A stretch of DNA of 64,000 nt, from the NCBI GenBank assembly GCA_928212115.1, contig CAKMRJ010000001.1, positions 189,293,357-189,357,356 on the forward strand, read 5' to 3'. Shown here in pieces: positions 45,836 through 56,994 of this stretch. The notes beneath the pieces are model-generated. The model was not told the origin of the DNA, ran no database searches, and saw nothing but the letters and a program-made list of their open reading frames with translations. A program made the translations under genes and the position numbers. This stretch comes from Lactuca virosa (taxonomy: Eukaryota > Streptophyta > Magnoliopsida > Asterales > Asteraceae). Within the stretch, counting starts at the first letter, position 1, and the number at the start of each line of letters is the position of its first letter.

Positions 45836-46060
45836 CTATGTTGGAGCAGCTATGGAGGAATATCATCACACTTCGGTTTGTTGATAGTGGCTGTTCCAGG
45901 AACATGATAGGAGGCACATCTCAAATGCACAACATTCTGAATTTGAAGTGAGGGTATGTTTCCTTTGCGAAAATGAAGAAAGAAGAGGACCACAATTGGG
46001 GATCGTACTTAATAGTGTGAAGAATTTTTGAGTTTGCTTACTTCGTTCCAGAATTGAATC
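45836..46060 (+). pseudogene. Element H Copia protease remnant
   Basis: Broken frames show FVDSGCSRNMIGG at about 45877-45915 (catalytic DSGCS; usual next residues HMTG), then GYVSFAKMKKE and FAYFVPELNH, the block that normally leads into the GAG-pre-integrase region. Stops occur after NLK and elsewhere. Integrase and RT, which should follow, are absent. Confidence 0.75.
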
Positions 46061-46165
46061 ACAGCTAAGGCTAAATTCGTTGCTGTATCTGCTTGTTGTT
46101 CTCGAATCATCTGGATGCGTCTTCAATTGCTGAAATACGGTTTGAATTCTTTCGATACTTCTGAT
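46061..46165 (+). pseudogene. Element H RNase H end
   Basis: AKFVAVSACCSRIIWMRLQL and KYGLN match the Copia RNase H block (usual EAEYVAAxxCCxQxIWMRxQL, DYG). It follows the protease remnant within about 10 bp, so some 3 kb of integrase and RT have been lost. Confidence 0.75.
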
Positions 46166-48548
46166 TTTTATTCAAATGATTCATTTCAAAGACAAACTTT
46201 TATTTTTGTTTGTTTAAATTTGCGCATTTATTTTATTTTCTTTCTTCGCCATGCAAAAAACAAGGGGGGGGGGGGGGGGGGGGGAATTAAAAAATTAAAA
46301 AAAAAATTAGAAAACCAAAAAAATTCAAAAATATGTTTTTCTTTTGCAATCAATTTTTGGGAAGTGATATGAGCTTAGTGTTAAAGGGCAATCTAAAATT
46401 CGTGTAATGCACGGAAGCTGAATTGTTTAGACTCTGAGTTTAATGTGCTGGTAGGCACGAAGGATTCCAAATTAATGGACTAGACATAGCTGACAATGAA
46501 AGGAGTAGACAATGCTAACTCATCTGGACTTAGATAGTTTCATTTGGACTGACCATACGCCGCTTGGATAGATTGTGCAGTGAGATAAACAAGGGAACCT
46601 ACAAGATACATTACAGTTACTTATCATCTAGAACTGTGGCTCAACACTTCTTCGACGTACGGACTTATGTCCTTAATTCTGGTGCTGATAGGGTGACTAT
46701 GGGGTTCTGATAAAGCAGGTCGGTGTGAAATTGTTTTTCTTTCTTATCCTCTCTGTCAGTCATATGTTGCCTCATGTGTGTGATTGGAACAGATCCAACC
46801 TGGAACGCAACATATACACTCCATTTCTAAACTTATCTCTATCTATGCTTCTATCTATGTATGTCAGTCATATGTTGTCCCCTCTGCGTGATCGGAAGAT
46901 CCGACATGGGACACAGCATATGCAACTCTCTATCTCTCTGTCCCTCTATCTATTTTAGTCGTATGTTGTCCCCTCTGTGTGATTGGAAGAGATCCGACCT
47001 GGGGCACAACATATATATCTCTATATCTATCTTCTCTCTCAAATAATTGAGCACTCACCTAAAGTAAAGAGTTCTTTGGAATTCCTTGATTGCCAGGGTA
47101 TGTCGTGAAATGGGGAACACATTCTAGTGCACTTAAAATTGAATTAACTAAAGACTGACTGTTGATCTCGCTGCTGAATTTAAGTGGACAACAATATTCT
47201 TGGTCGTCGTCAGCTAAATGGTCTGTTTAGGAATATATTCACAATGTGTTGTCATTTATAATCTGTCCAACTTGTCAATATCCTTTGTGTTTAAGTGGAC
47301 CACATTATTGGTGATTGACCAGAGCTAAACATGCAGGTGTGTGCTGATAAACGATATTGAATTGCTTGACAACTTTGATACCAAAAGTTTCTATTTTGTA
47401 CATTTTATATTTTATTTTTGTTTTTCTTAAATTTGTTCATATTTTTCCTCTATGCACAAATTTAGAGGGAGAATTAAAAAAACAAACAAAAATCATAAAA
47501 TAAAAAATAAATAATACAAAAATATGTTTATTTCTGTTTTTATTTCAGAAAAATCAAAAATCCAAAAACATTGTTTTGAATTTTAATTTTATTTTTATTC
47601 TTAGTCGCTTTATTGTGTGCTAAGTTTATTTTTAATTTTGTTTTTATCTCAAAATTTCATTTGTCTTAAAACGAGAACTCAAAGGAAGAAGAGACTCAAG
47701 GAGAATTAAAAGGAAGAAGAGACTCAATGAGATTGTATCAGAATTTTCTGATCAAGGAGAAGGAACGTGGAAAGGAATTGACGGTCATTACACTTCACTA
47801 CTTTCACAAGGAATTGAAGATCTCACGGCACTAGGGCGATTCACCCAACAGAGAAACAGATATCGCTGAACGTCTCGCCAAGGGCCAAGTTAACTTGATT
47901 AACTTGAAAAACTGTATTGAGATCTTTGATCAAGGATATGCAGGGGCTAACATCAAAAATAGCCACAAGTAGTTCTCCGATACTCAACAACTCGCAGTGC
48001 GTTCCTCTGAGTTCACACAGATACTGGGAGTAGTCTCTTTCTGAGCCAATGTTACATCCTTGAAAAACTGTGGTGAGAAGGGTTTTTATAACTCTGTGAT
48101 CCACAAGGATTTTTTTAGTCAATGGTTACTTTTCAAGGCGCAACGGTGATCATTAAAGAACATTCATTCGAAGGAACTGGAAGTGAAGATTATTTTTCAA
48201 CACACAATCTTTCAACCCCAGAAGCAAGGTGAAGCTTTATTTGAAGTTATGTGACAGATTGCATTGAAGCATCCTCAATCAATTTGCTGCTATCTATGAA
48301 CCTGCTAAAGTGATCTAAAAGAATCGGTCTCTCTGTTATTATCTCTGAAGTATTTCAAAGCTGAAAGTGTTGATTTTCAAGAACCTTTACAAGAAGCCTC
48401 TACACCCAACGTGTGTTCAAAGTCAAATTTTGAAGAAAAGTCCAACTGTTCAAGATGAAGTCATTCATGCAGACATTCATATGTCCATCTTGAAGTTGTG
48501 AAGAAATCAAAAACACAAGCTGAAGCCAAGATCAAAGCGAAGATTGAA
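46166..48548 (+). other. Non-coding 3' region of element H
   Basis: About 2.4 kb with no convincing ORF. It holds a G-tract of 21 (46264-46284), three hairpin units (46755-47012), an A/T-rich stretch (47390-47650) and short purine repeats AAAGGAAGAAGAGACTCAA (47690 and 47719). Similar long 3' regions are known in some Copia lineages with an envelope-like ORF. None is recognisable here. Confidence 0.5.
46755..47012 (+). repeat. Three tandem hairpin units in element H
   Basis: Units start at about 46755, 46863 and 46955. Each has a left arm ATATGTTGYCYC and a right arm TGGRRCRCARCATAT, with a 20-30-base loop carrying GATTGGAA and GATCCRACC, then a TCTATCT-rich spacer. The third unit pairs ATGTTGTCCCC (from 46963) with GGGGCACAACAT (47001-47012). 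The arms are kept complementary across units. Confidence 0.65.
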
Positions 48549-48623
48549 AAGAAAAGAAAGCTACAAACCTGGGGGGAGTTTGTTAGGACATAAGAAAAGA
48601 AAGCTATAAACCAAGGGGGAGAT

Positions 48624-48634
<11 letters not shown>
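48549..48634 (+). repeat. Doubled polypurine tract and LTR start, element H
   Basis: A 43-bp unit occurs twice in tandem (about 48549-48591 and 48592-48634). Each has AAGAAAAGAAAGCTA, then AAACC, a G-run, AG, and TTGTTAGGNCAT. The second copy leads into the real LTR at 48624; the first carries a decoy LTR start TGTTAGGACAT. Confidence 0.8.
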
Positions 48635-49080
<446 letters not shown>

Positions 49081-49092
49081 CCAAGTGTGTAA

Positions 49093-49374
49093 CCAAGTGC
49101 TTACGGTTTACAGTTTTGGTTTCAGGTACCTCCTCAGCGAAGCGGATGGAGTCGGCGCGGTAGTATCACATCACACACACACTGGACTCCACACTATGAG
49201 ATTCTTGGGGTTGTTCTCTGATTTTATTACCATTGATGATATGGATTTGGAACATGTTTTTATAGTGTATTAAATTGATTTGACGTTGGTGATGTTTTCG
49301 GTAATCTATTTTATGAATTACTTAATTTAAAAATGAAATTTTTGGCCTTGAAATTGGGACATTACAATTATGAT
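49093..49374 (+). repeat. Gypsy LTR 3' tail fragment
   Basis: GTGCTTACGGTTTACAG and TTTTGGTTTCAGGTACCTCC match the tails of LTRs G (42670-42710) and K (54417-54450). The end GGGACATTACA (about 49363-49373) looks like an LTR end. Only about 280 bp remain, between element H and the FAR1-like pseudogene. Confidence 0.6.
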
Positions 49375-49423
49375 ACTAATAAAATCATAAAAAATTAGTA
49401 AGTATGTTAATGACCATTCTTTT

Positions 49424-49859
49424 TTAACAACTAGTGGCATAATGACCAAGTCCCTGGCAATAAGAACATATTTGTTTTTTCGGCACTTCTAAAGAAGTCT
49501 TAAGTCTACTTGTATTTGTAGGACGACATTGGTATTTGTTGGACCAACAGGATCTCAGACAAATAACCGATGCATCATATCGACTTGTGAAATTCGCATG
49601 CAAGAACCTTGAGATGTATTCTCAAAAGATTTAGTTTTTTTTTCGAATTGCTTGATCATCTAAAAGACTTATCAATAATGTATTTAGTTTGTGAATCTCT
49701 GAGGGGGAGTCTCTTGCTTGTTCAATTAATTTAGTGAAATTTGATCGAACACACCATAAAGTGAAGAAAATAACTCCATTTTCATTATCCATTTCATTGA
49801 GTTCGATATTACAATTACCCACCTTGTACCTGGCATTAATGGTCCAACGAGGTAAAATA
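49424..49859 (-). pseudogene. FAR1-related gene, C-terminal segment
   Basis: The final part of the FAR1/FRS-like protein, downstream of element J. It begins with the codons for LPRWTINARYKVGN, which continue SSHYI at 60659 directly. The ORF at 49631-49822 gives FFTLWCVRSNFTKLIEQARD and LLISLLDDQAIRKK. Past frameshifts near 49630 and 49530 comes DPVGPTNT and a CCHC-like end CSYCQGLGHYATSC, with a stop at 49424-49426. The terminal knuckle after DPVGPTNT is typical of FAR1-related proteins. Confidence 0.8.
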
Positions 49860-50091
49860 TGATGGTTATTTTCATAACCAAAACATAACGCGCAAGCATA
49901 AACTTTGGATCTTTAATCTCGAATTTGATTACAAGAAAGCTTAAGCAAGAAAGAGGATTACATACCTGCTTGATTCTCGGATCTAAAGTACAGGATGAGA
50001 TTTCCAGTTGATCTCAAGAACTCTCTCTCAAATCCCTCAGCAAACCCTAAACGAATTTACATGTGTATTTTCATGTATCTTGATTGCTCGT

Positions 50092-50177
<86 letters not shown>

Positions 50178-50364
50178 TGGAGATATACCCTAATGTGAGA
50201 GATGGAATGGATCTTGAGGATCTTGAGTCAAACCGGGAACTCAACCCACAAGGTAAGTTAATATTCTATAAATCGGTCCATCAACAATTTATATTCTTAC
50301 CATAATAATTGAATTTAATAATATATCGTACATATTTATGAAGTGGTCCCATAATTATCCAACA
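49860..50364 (-). repeat. 3' LTR of element J
   Basis: 505 bp, TGATGGTTATT to TATCCAACA. An (AT)n tract at 50096-50174 makes it 67 bp longer than the partner, which has only ACATGTATATATAGATGG there. Outside the tract the copies differ at about ten positions. Confidence 0.9.
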
Positions 50365-50381
50365 ATCTCCCACTGGACCAC

Positions 50382-50383
<2 letters not shown>

Positions 50384-50431
<48 letters not shown>
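50384..50431. repeat. (AT)n microsatellite beside J's polypurine tract
   Basis: About 48 bp of AT dinucleotides, ending in TGTACGTACA, just inside the 3' LTR of element J. Confidence 0.95.
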
Positions 50432-50435
<4 letters not shown>

Positions 50436-50779
50436 GTACAACTGTATAAGCGCTTTAATGAATGTTATTATAACATTGGTACCCTTAAAAAATCTCGCCC
50501 ACTAATCACAATAGTATAGGATCAAAGCGGCCTTCGTTACAGTTTACGTAACTAAACCTATCAATGGTCACATACACATATATAACTAACGACATAGATT
50601 AACATGATGAGTGGTTTTAAAATCTAAATAGATTTCCAACGAGTTCTTATTTAACTTGAAGTGAGATCAAACTTCAAATAAGTGCAACTAATAATGGAGT
50701 TAACTGAATTCTTAATTTTGTACAGAAAAACATAATTGTTGTTAAACAACACATAAAGCACCATAAAACTCCCACTAAA

Positions 50780-51345
50780 ACCAAATATCACACCAACGTG
50801 TGTAGTATGCTCATGAAAGACCTAGGAAGGTAATCCCTTTATGAGGGGATCCGCTTTTATGGAGTTTTTTCATATGTGCTATATATATATTTCCCTTTTG
50901 CACTATTGTATTAACAGAAGGAAACTTGATGTCAATATGCTTTGACTTAATAGAACTTCTGTTATTGGAATATAACATTGCTGACTTATTATCACAACTT
51001 TAGTGGTCTTTCAATACCAATAATGTGTAGCCTCGTGACAAATTTCCGCAACCATATTCCATGCTACAAATTATGTTGCCATTATGGAAGAAGCTACCGA
51101 AGTCTATTCCATGAAAAGGCTCATCATGCTAAAATGTAAAAGTATCCTGATATGGATCAGCAACCATTTTGGCATCTAATAAAATCATATTCTTAATAAA
51201 AATGATCTCCAAAACATCTGAATTTCTTATAGTTGAGCATATATCCTTTTGTTATATATAGATATCTCAAAATCCATTTGGTTGCTTTCTTATGATCCAA
51301 ACTTGAGTTGCGTAGATATCTGCCCAAAACCAGAAAGATAAATTT
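50780..51345 (-). pseudogene. Element J Copia RNase H remnant
   Basis: In broken frames the minus strand gives LGRYLRNSSLDHKKATKWIL and RYLYITKGYML (51345-51230), the Copia block LGRYxSNPGxDHWKAAKxVLRYLxGTKxYML. Further on comes CDNKSAMLYSNNRSSIKSKH and IDIKF (about 51000-50930), then the tail with a decayed DPLTKGLP and VFHEHT (about 50840). It is recognisable by family pattern but full of stops. Confidence 0.72.
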
Positions 51346-52517
51346 ACTCCCACTTAATCTGTGATACACAAAATCATCTACTATATTTACCTCAAAATCA
51401 AAAGAGATAATAAATTGATGAAAAATATGATACCACGCATAGGATATCCAAAGTTGAGGTTGTTGAGTTTGTGTATTATGAATAGGAGATTGAATAACAT
51501 TGTTGATCAGTGATTCATAATCTGCATACTACCGAAAGCATTAATAGGAATCAAGATTGATTCCTCCTTAAAGACAATGTTTTAACCTTGTTTCTCCCCC
51601 AAACTCAACATCCTCAAAGAGTGTTGCTCTATCCAAAATGCAAGGTCAATATCCATGCAATTGAGAACTAACATAATGCCCTCATTCTAGTCCTTAATCT
51701 CATTGAGTACATGAATCACAAATATGATCAATGTTAGCAGATATAATACCATATTCAAACATAAGCAAGTCTATTTTTATGATCATTAATCCATAAACCG
51801 TAATCAATAAATTCAATTTACGACATCTTTACAAGGTATCGACACAACGTTAATATCAAGTCTTTGGACAGTAATACTAAGTTGCAAGAGATAACCTTAT
51901 TTTAGAGATAAACAATGACAATAAATCATGTCAATTAGCAAGCCCATCTTTGGATTGACTTATTAATCACATGGAACCAAAAAAATTGTCACATGTTTAT
52001 CACCACATATATGTTTATTCGGCCAAGTATTAGTCTACCTTTGGGTCGGCTAATACCCGCATTAATAAAGACATACACTACAAAATTTGATAATAAGAAT
52101 TGACAATAGACCATGTCAATTAATAAGCCCCTCTTTGGATTGACATATTAATGACATGTAACCTAAAAATCGTCGCATATTTATCATCAAACATGTATTT
52201 ATCCGACCAAATATTAACCTACCTTTGGGTCGATTAATATCCGCATTAATAAACACAAACCGTAAAATTTAAGTTCTTTATAAATTAAATTTCACAAAAT
52301 AGATCACTTTGGCGATGTATTGTGTCAATTAATTTACTCTGAAAATAAATAAACATGTCAAAATTGTAATTTATTGACAACCTGAAATATTTGTCAAAGT
52401 GTGATATTGTGTATAAGGTATACCTTTAGGTGGAACACAATTCACATAGGCAAATATCATATAACTAAATTGATTAAAAATAATAGAGGTTACTTGGGTA
52501 ACAATATTATATCAATC

Positions 52518-52573
<56 letters not shown>
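51346..52573 (-). other. Element J internal remainder, left of K
   Basis: About 1.2 kb without a readable frame. It contains a tandem duplication (51915-52270) and ends in an (AT)n tract (52520-52570) into which K inserted. Confidence 0.5.
51915..52270. repeat. Tandem duplication of about 186 bp in element J
   Basis: Two units start at 51915 and 52101 with TGACAATARAYCATGTCAATT. They share AAGCCCMTCTTTGGATTGAC and CTACCTTTGGGTCG, then ATTAATAAASACA. By eye they are about 80-85% alike, so it is an old duplication. Confidence 0.8.
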
Positions 52574-52576
<3 letters not shown>

Positions 52577-52631
52577 AACGCCCCGTTCCTGGTACGTATT
52601 TAATCCATTTTATGTCATTTTTATAAGAGTG

Positions 52632-52778
52632 ACTCGACAAGTAGCAGCCCTAACTCGTCGAGTAGATGCCAGGATTGGACGTGGGTTTTAAGTGATCTAC
52701 TCGTCGAGTCCGCGCTTGACTCGACGAGTAGGCCAGTCTGGGGGAAACCCTAATATTTAGGGTTTGCACCCTATTTAA
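52632..52778 (+). promoter_or_regulatory. Promoter of element K: palindromes and TATA box
   Basis: Four ACTCG(A/T)CGAGT-type sites (one mutated to CAAGT) are followed, about 45 bp downstream, by CACCCTATTTAAGCAAC, with TATTTAA at 52772-52778 as TATA box. The same set is at 57055-57199 in the other LTR, where two sites carry point changes. Confidence 0.65.
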
Positions 52779-54019
52779 GCAACATTATGGGCCTCTAGAC
52801 CAGCCTCCATCACCTCCAGAGCATTAATCCCGAAACACTAATCCTCAATAAGTGATCTTGAGCTTTCTTGGTGATTTTGAGAGTTATTGGTGTATCTTGA
52901 AGCTAGTGAAAGAGTTGGAAGGAAGAAGGTTCAAGGGAGAAAGAGTAGATCCAAGAACAACATCAGCTTCTCTTCACTTTTTGGTAATTAAGCTCCATAC
53001 ATGACTTATATTTCTATAGATCTTCTTATTGCCATTTTTATGGAGTTTTGGGTCCAACAAGCTTGATCCTTGAGACTTGGGCGTCCCAAGTCGATTCATC
53101 CTCAGATCTGGAACCTTGGAGGGTCCTCATGGCATAAAGGTGCCATCTTTATGGCCATGAGAACCCCAAGTATGAAATAAACCTCATTTGTGGCTTTTTG
53201 AGCATAAAAGTCCCATGCATGAACGTAAAGTTCATGACTTTACGTATCATAATGATCTTAGGAGCCTAGATCTACCTTATGAATGAGTTTTACACATCAG
53301 AAATCGAGTTATAAGACTTGGACATGCATGGACTCGACGAGTCATTCTTGGGACTCGGCGAGTCATGGGTCAGTTCCCAAAATTGTTATGACTCAGAGGA
53401 ACACGGTTGAGTTCAGAAGGGATTTAGATAAGTCCAGGGAAGGGACTCAACAAAATGGACATAGCCATGGATCTGGGAACCATGGGGCTCGGCGAGTGCA
53501 GGAACGTACTCGGCGAGTCCAAGGCCATCTCCCAACTTATGAAGATGGACTCGACGAGTTGTTCATACAACTCGGCGAGTCACAGACTAGACACGTCATA
53601 AGACGAAGATAAACTCGACGAGTCCAAGAGGAACTCGGCCAGTCAGATGGAGATTGTCCTGATGTTATGGTTGAAGGTAAACTCGTCGAGTTCTTGCTAA
53701 ACTTGATGAGTAGAGTCGGGTTGGGGGCAGATGGAAAAATAGGGACTCGGTGAGTTGGATGGCCAACTCGGCGAGTCAGGTCAACTGGAACATTGACTTT
53801 GACCAGAATATTGACCAAGGGTGAGATGGTCATTCCACCCTGAGAATTGTTATCAGTTTTTGACTAAGTGTCATTGTGGGAATTATAGTCGGGGAGTCGC
53901 CGAAGCAGCATCCAGATATTCTCACTCAGGGTTTCAGCAGTCAGACACACGAGGTGAGTGTCCCTTCAGTAGGAACGGGTCTAAGGCACCAAGGCCGACC
54001 CGCAGTATGACTTTATCAG

Positions 54020-54355
54020 TAGCTGAGTTTGGGCGGGGGTCGTATCTCTTAGTCAGATGAGTGTGGGCGGGGCCTGTATCTCCTAGTAGTTTGGTTGCAA
54101 TATGATACATGATTGAATAATAGATTTAGTATACTTTTTTCTGTGTGATACTTGTATGTTATTATAGTAGTTGAGTGTGGGCGGGGCCCGTATCTCATAG
54201 TAGCCGAGTGTGGGCGGGGCCCATATCTAGAGTAGCTGAGTGTGGGCGGGGCCCGTATCTCAAAGATAGCAGAGTGTGGGCGAGGCCCGTATCTCCCAGT
54301 TAGCGGAGTGTGGGCGGGGCCCGTATCTCCATGAGTGTGGGCGGGGCCCGTATCT
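54020..54355 (+). repeat. GC-rich tandem units GTGTGGGCGGGGCCCGTATCT
   Basis: About eight units of the type GAGTGTGGGCGGGGCC followed by CGTATCTC and a short spacer containing TAGTAG or TAGC, at an average period near 31 bp, with a 100-bp AT-rich gap at 54090-54170. GGGCGGGGC resembles a GC-box. The block is repeated at 58445-58780 in the other LTR with several point changes. Confidence 0.8.
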
Positions 54356-54671
54356 CCTAGTTGTATGTTATATGTGTTTGGTATGTGGTAGCGTGGGGGA
54401 GCTCACTAAGCTTCGTACTTACGGTTTTCAGTTTTGGTTTCAGGTACTTCCACTAGCAAAGGGAAGGACTCGGGATGATCGCATGGCACACACCCCAGTC
54501 TGCAGCCTGGGAGTTTCACTCTGATATTTTGTTAGGAGATTTATATATGAGACAGATTTTATGATGTGTTATGATACATAACTCACGATTTTACTTATGA
54601 TATTGGATGGTTTATGACTTTTATTATGATTGAAAAATGAAATTTTTGGGCCATATTTTTGGGATGTTTCA

Positions 54672-55602
54672 AGTTGGTATCATAGCCTTGGTTTGAGGGA
54701 TTCGGGCACACTCTCGGGTGTGTCTGGACTCAAACTAAGGGATTGGTATGAAAACTTTTCAAAAGAAATTCATTTTTATAAAAAGCACTTGAGAAAAAGA
54801 AAATAATTTTTAGAAAGAAAAGAACTTTGAAAAGAGAAAAGGGTGTGGTGCATGCAATCATCCGAGCTCAAGTAAGTACTCCCAAATTACCCATGCAAGT
54901 TTAGACTATGTTATAATTATCAGCTTTATTAGAAACATCATGCTAGATTAGGACTAAGGATCAAGGAAGGATGCCTTATGTTCCTGTTATGTGTTTCAGC
55001 TTTATGAGAACTGCATGCTAGAACAGATTAGTCAGGATGATAGCATGAGTAGTAAATGCTTGATTATGCGTATTCAATGCCCGAATGTTGCTTGCTTTGT
55101 GCTTTTAGGAGTTCTAGTTGTCTTTCACTAACTAATAAACGAATATGTTAAGTTACATATTGCAAGGACTAAATAATTTTAGAAGGTTAGGTCTAGCTCT
55201 ATTTCGCAGCTCTCGTTTGAGTCCAACCGTTGTAGGGTAGGATCTCTCATTCGAAGAATTATCTAGTCTGAGTAATATGTAATAGTATTCGCGAGTTATT
55301 TAGGGGAAGATAACAGGGACTTCTTATGCAGCTGATGGTGGAGAGTGGGTTGGTGATTTCCCTAGGGCAAGCCTAGGATGAGAGTAGCAGAGAGCAGTAG
55401 CAGTAGAAGGGACTTGGTGGAGTCAAGGCCGTTCTTGAGGAAAGTACGGATAGATGTGGAAGGTAGTATGGGCCCGTACTACTGAAAGCAGGGGATACGT
55501 ACTCGAATTAAGGAAGGCCGAGATAAAACCAGGGAACTTGTAGTATGTGTGATCCCTCTAGCTATGAGTAATATTCTGATATGGTTTTGATGTATTTTCA
55601 GA
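54672..55602 (+). other. Element K leader
   Basis: Primer site (54675-54687) followed by about 900 bp of untranslated leader. It has A-rich purine stretches at 54760-54840. No ORF of note. Confidence 0.65.
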
Positions 55603-56977
55603 ATGGTGGTTCTACGACCCAAAGCAGCAGGCGGCAGTTCAGGTGCCGGGGAGGGATCAGGCTCGGGATCTGGAGCCGAGCAGCTAGATGAGCAGACTAG
55701 GGAGTTTCTCTCCTCAGAGGTTACTCGCGTTATACTCGAGCAGACTCCGGGATCTTCGCCCAGATTATTGGTGGCCCTGCATGAAACGGGACGTCGCCTA
55801 GTACATTGAGAGGTGCCTGACCTACAGGAAGGTCAAGGTGGAGCACCAGAGGCCGCATGGCAAGATGCAGCCATTGGATATCCCCGTGTGGAAGTGGGAG
55901 GATATCAATATGGATTTTATTACTAAGCTTCCCAGGACCGCACGTGGGGTTGATTCGATATGGGTCATCGTGGATCGATTGACCAAGAGCGTTCATTTTA
56001 TACCGATTCAGCAGAGCATCTCGGCCGAGAAGCTGGCCGAGATTTATGTGCATTAGGTAGTGGCACGGAATGGGGTGCCTGTCTCAGTGGTGTCAGACCG
56101 AGACATCCAATTTACTTCCAGGTATTGGAAGCGGTTTCATGACGAGATGGGTACTCGTCTCCACTTCAGCACCGCTTTCCACACTCAGACGGACGGACAG
56201 AGCAAGAGGACGATTCAGACTCTCGAGGACATGCTTCGGGCATGTGTGTTAGATTTTAGTGGCAGTTAGGATACGTATCTTCCGTTAGCGGAGTTTTCGT
56301 ATAACAACAGCTACCACTCCAGTATAGACCGACCTCCTTTCGAGATGCTCTATTGGAGGAAGTGTAGGACCCCAATCTGTTGGGGTGAGGTCGGTCAGCG
56401 AGTCATGGGGAGTACGGAGGTGGTACTCAAGACCACAGAGCGGATTCAGCAAGTCCGGAGCAGGCTCCAGACTGCTCAGAGTCGGCAGAAGAGTTACGCC
56501 TACAAGCGGCGTTCGGACATGGAGTTTCAGGTGGGCGATATGGTCCTCCTGAAAGTGACACCATGGAAGGGTGTTATCAGATTTTAGAAGCGGGGCAACT
56601 TGGGCCCCAGGTTCATTGGTCTGTTTAGGGTTTTGGCCCGGGTGGGTCGGGTTGCTTATCGGCTTGATCTTCCAGTAGAGCTCAGCCAGATCCACAGCAC
56701 ATTCCATGTTTCGCAGTTGCGGAAATGCTTAGTGGATGAGTCAGCAGTGGTACCCCTTGAGGACATTCAGGTTGACGATACCCTAAACTATATCGAGAGA
56801 CCAGTGGTGATTTTGGATCGCAAGACGAAGGAGCTGAGGAACAAAAGGGTAGAGTTAGTTAAGGTGCAGTGGCAGCACCGTAAGGGCCTGGAGTGGACGT
56901 AGGAGCCCAAGGAGGAGGTGACGGAGCACTACCCAGAGTTGTTTACAGAGTCAGCAGACTTCGAGGATGAAGTCTAA
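55603..56977 (+). pseudogene. Element K gag start fused to integrase and chromodomain
   Basis: ATG 55603 gives MVVLRPKAAGGSSGAGEGSG and an acidic helix to about 55760. The text then switches to integrase (LYWW-like start near 55766, CLTCRKVKVEHQRPHGK in another frame). Core motifs are [20 protein letters not shown] (Asp 1), VVSDRDIQFTSRYW (Asp 2) and [18 protein letters not shown] (usual QSER; Glu has become Lys). The C-terminal module FQVGDMVLLKVTPWKGV leads into a chromodomain (RPVVILDRKTKELRNKRVEL, VKVQWQHRKGLEWT, then a stop and EPKEEV). Five in-frame stops break it; the natural end is at 56975-56977. Confidence 0.88.
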
Positions 56978-56994
56978 GATAAGTGGGGGAGAAT

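Larger units (their letters stand above)
52574..54671 (+). repeat. 5' LTR of element K
   Basis: 2.1 kb, TGTAACGCCCC to GATGTTTCA. ACTCGNCGAGT palindromes lie at 52653-52663, 52699-52709 and 52719-52729, with a one-off copy at 52632, all upstream of a TATTTAA box (52772-52778). More than ten further exact or near copies run from 53332 to 53775. A GC-rich tandem block covers 54020-54355. The splice-acceptor-like TTTTGGTTTCAGGTAC is at about 54431. ORFs such as 53283-53612 recur in the other LTR only because the LTRs are alike. Confidence 0.93.

Noticed and set aside
53283..53612. 109-codon ORF, repeated at 57704-58033
   Set aside because: It is within the K LTRs and is built from ACTCGNCGAGT repeats. 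Not a gene.
52653..53775. Regularly repeated ACTCGNCGAGT as a CRISPR-like array
   Set aside because: Repeats are 11 bp with irregular spacing, in a plant LTR; no cas genes and the wrong kind of organism.
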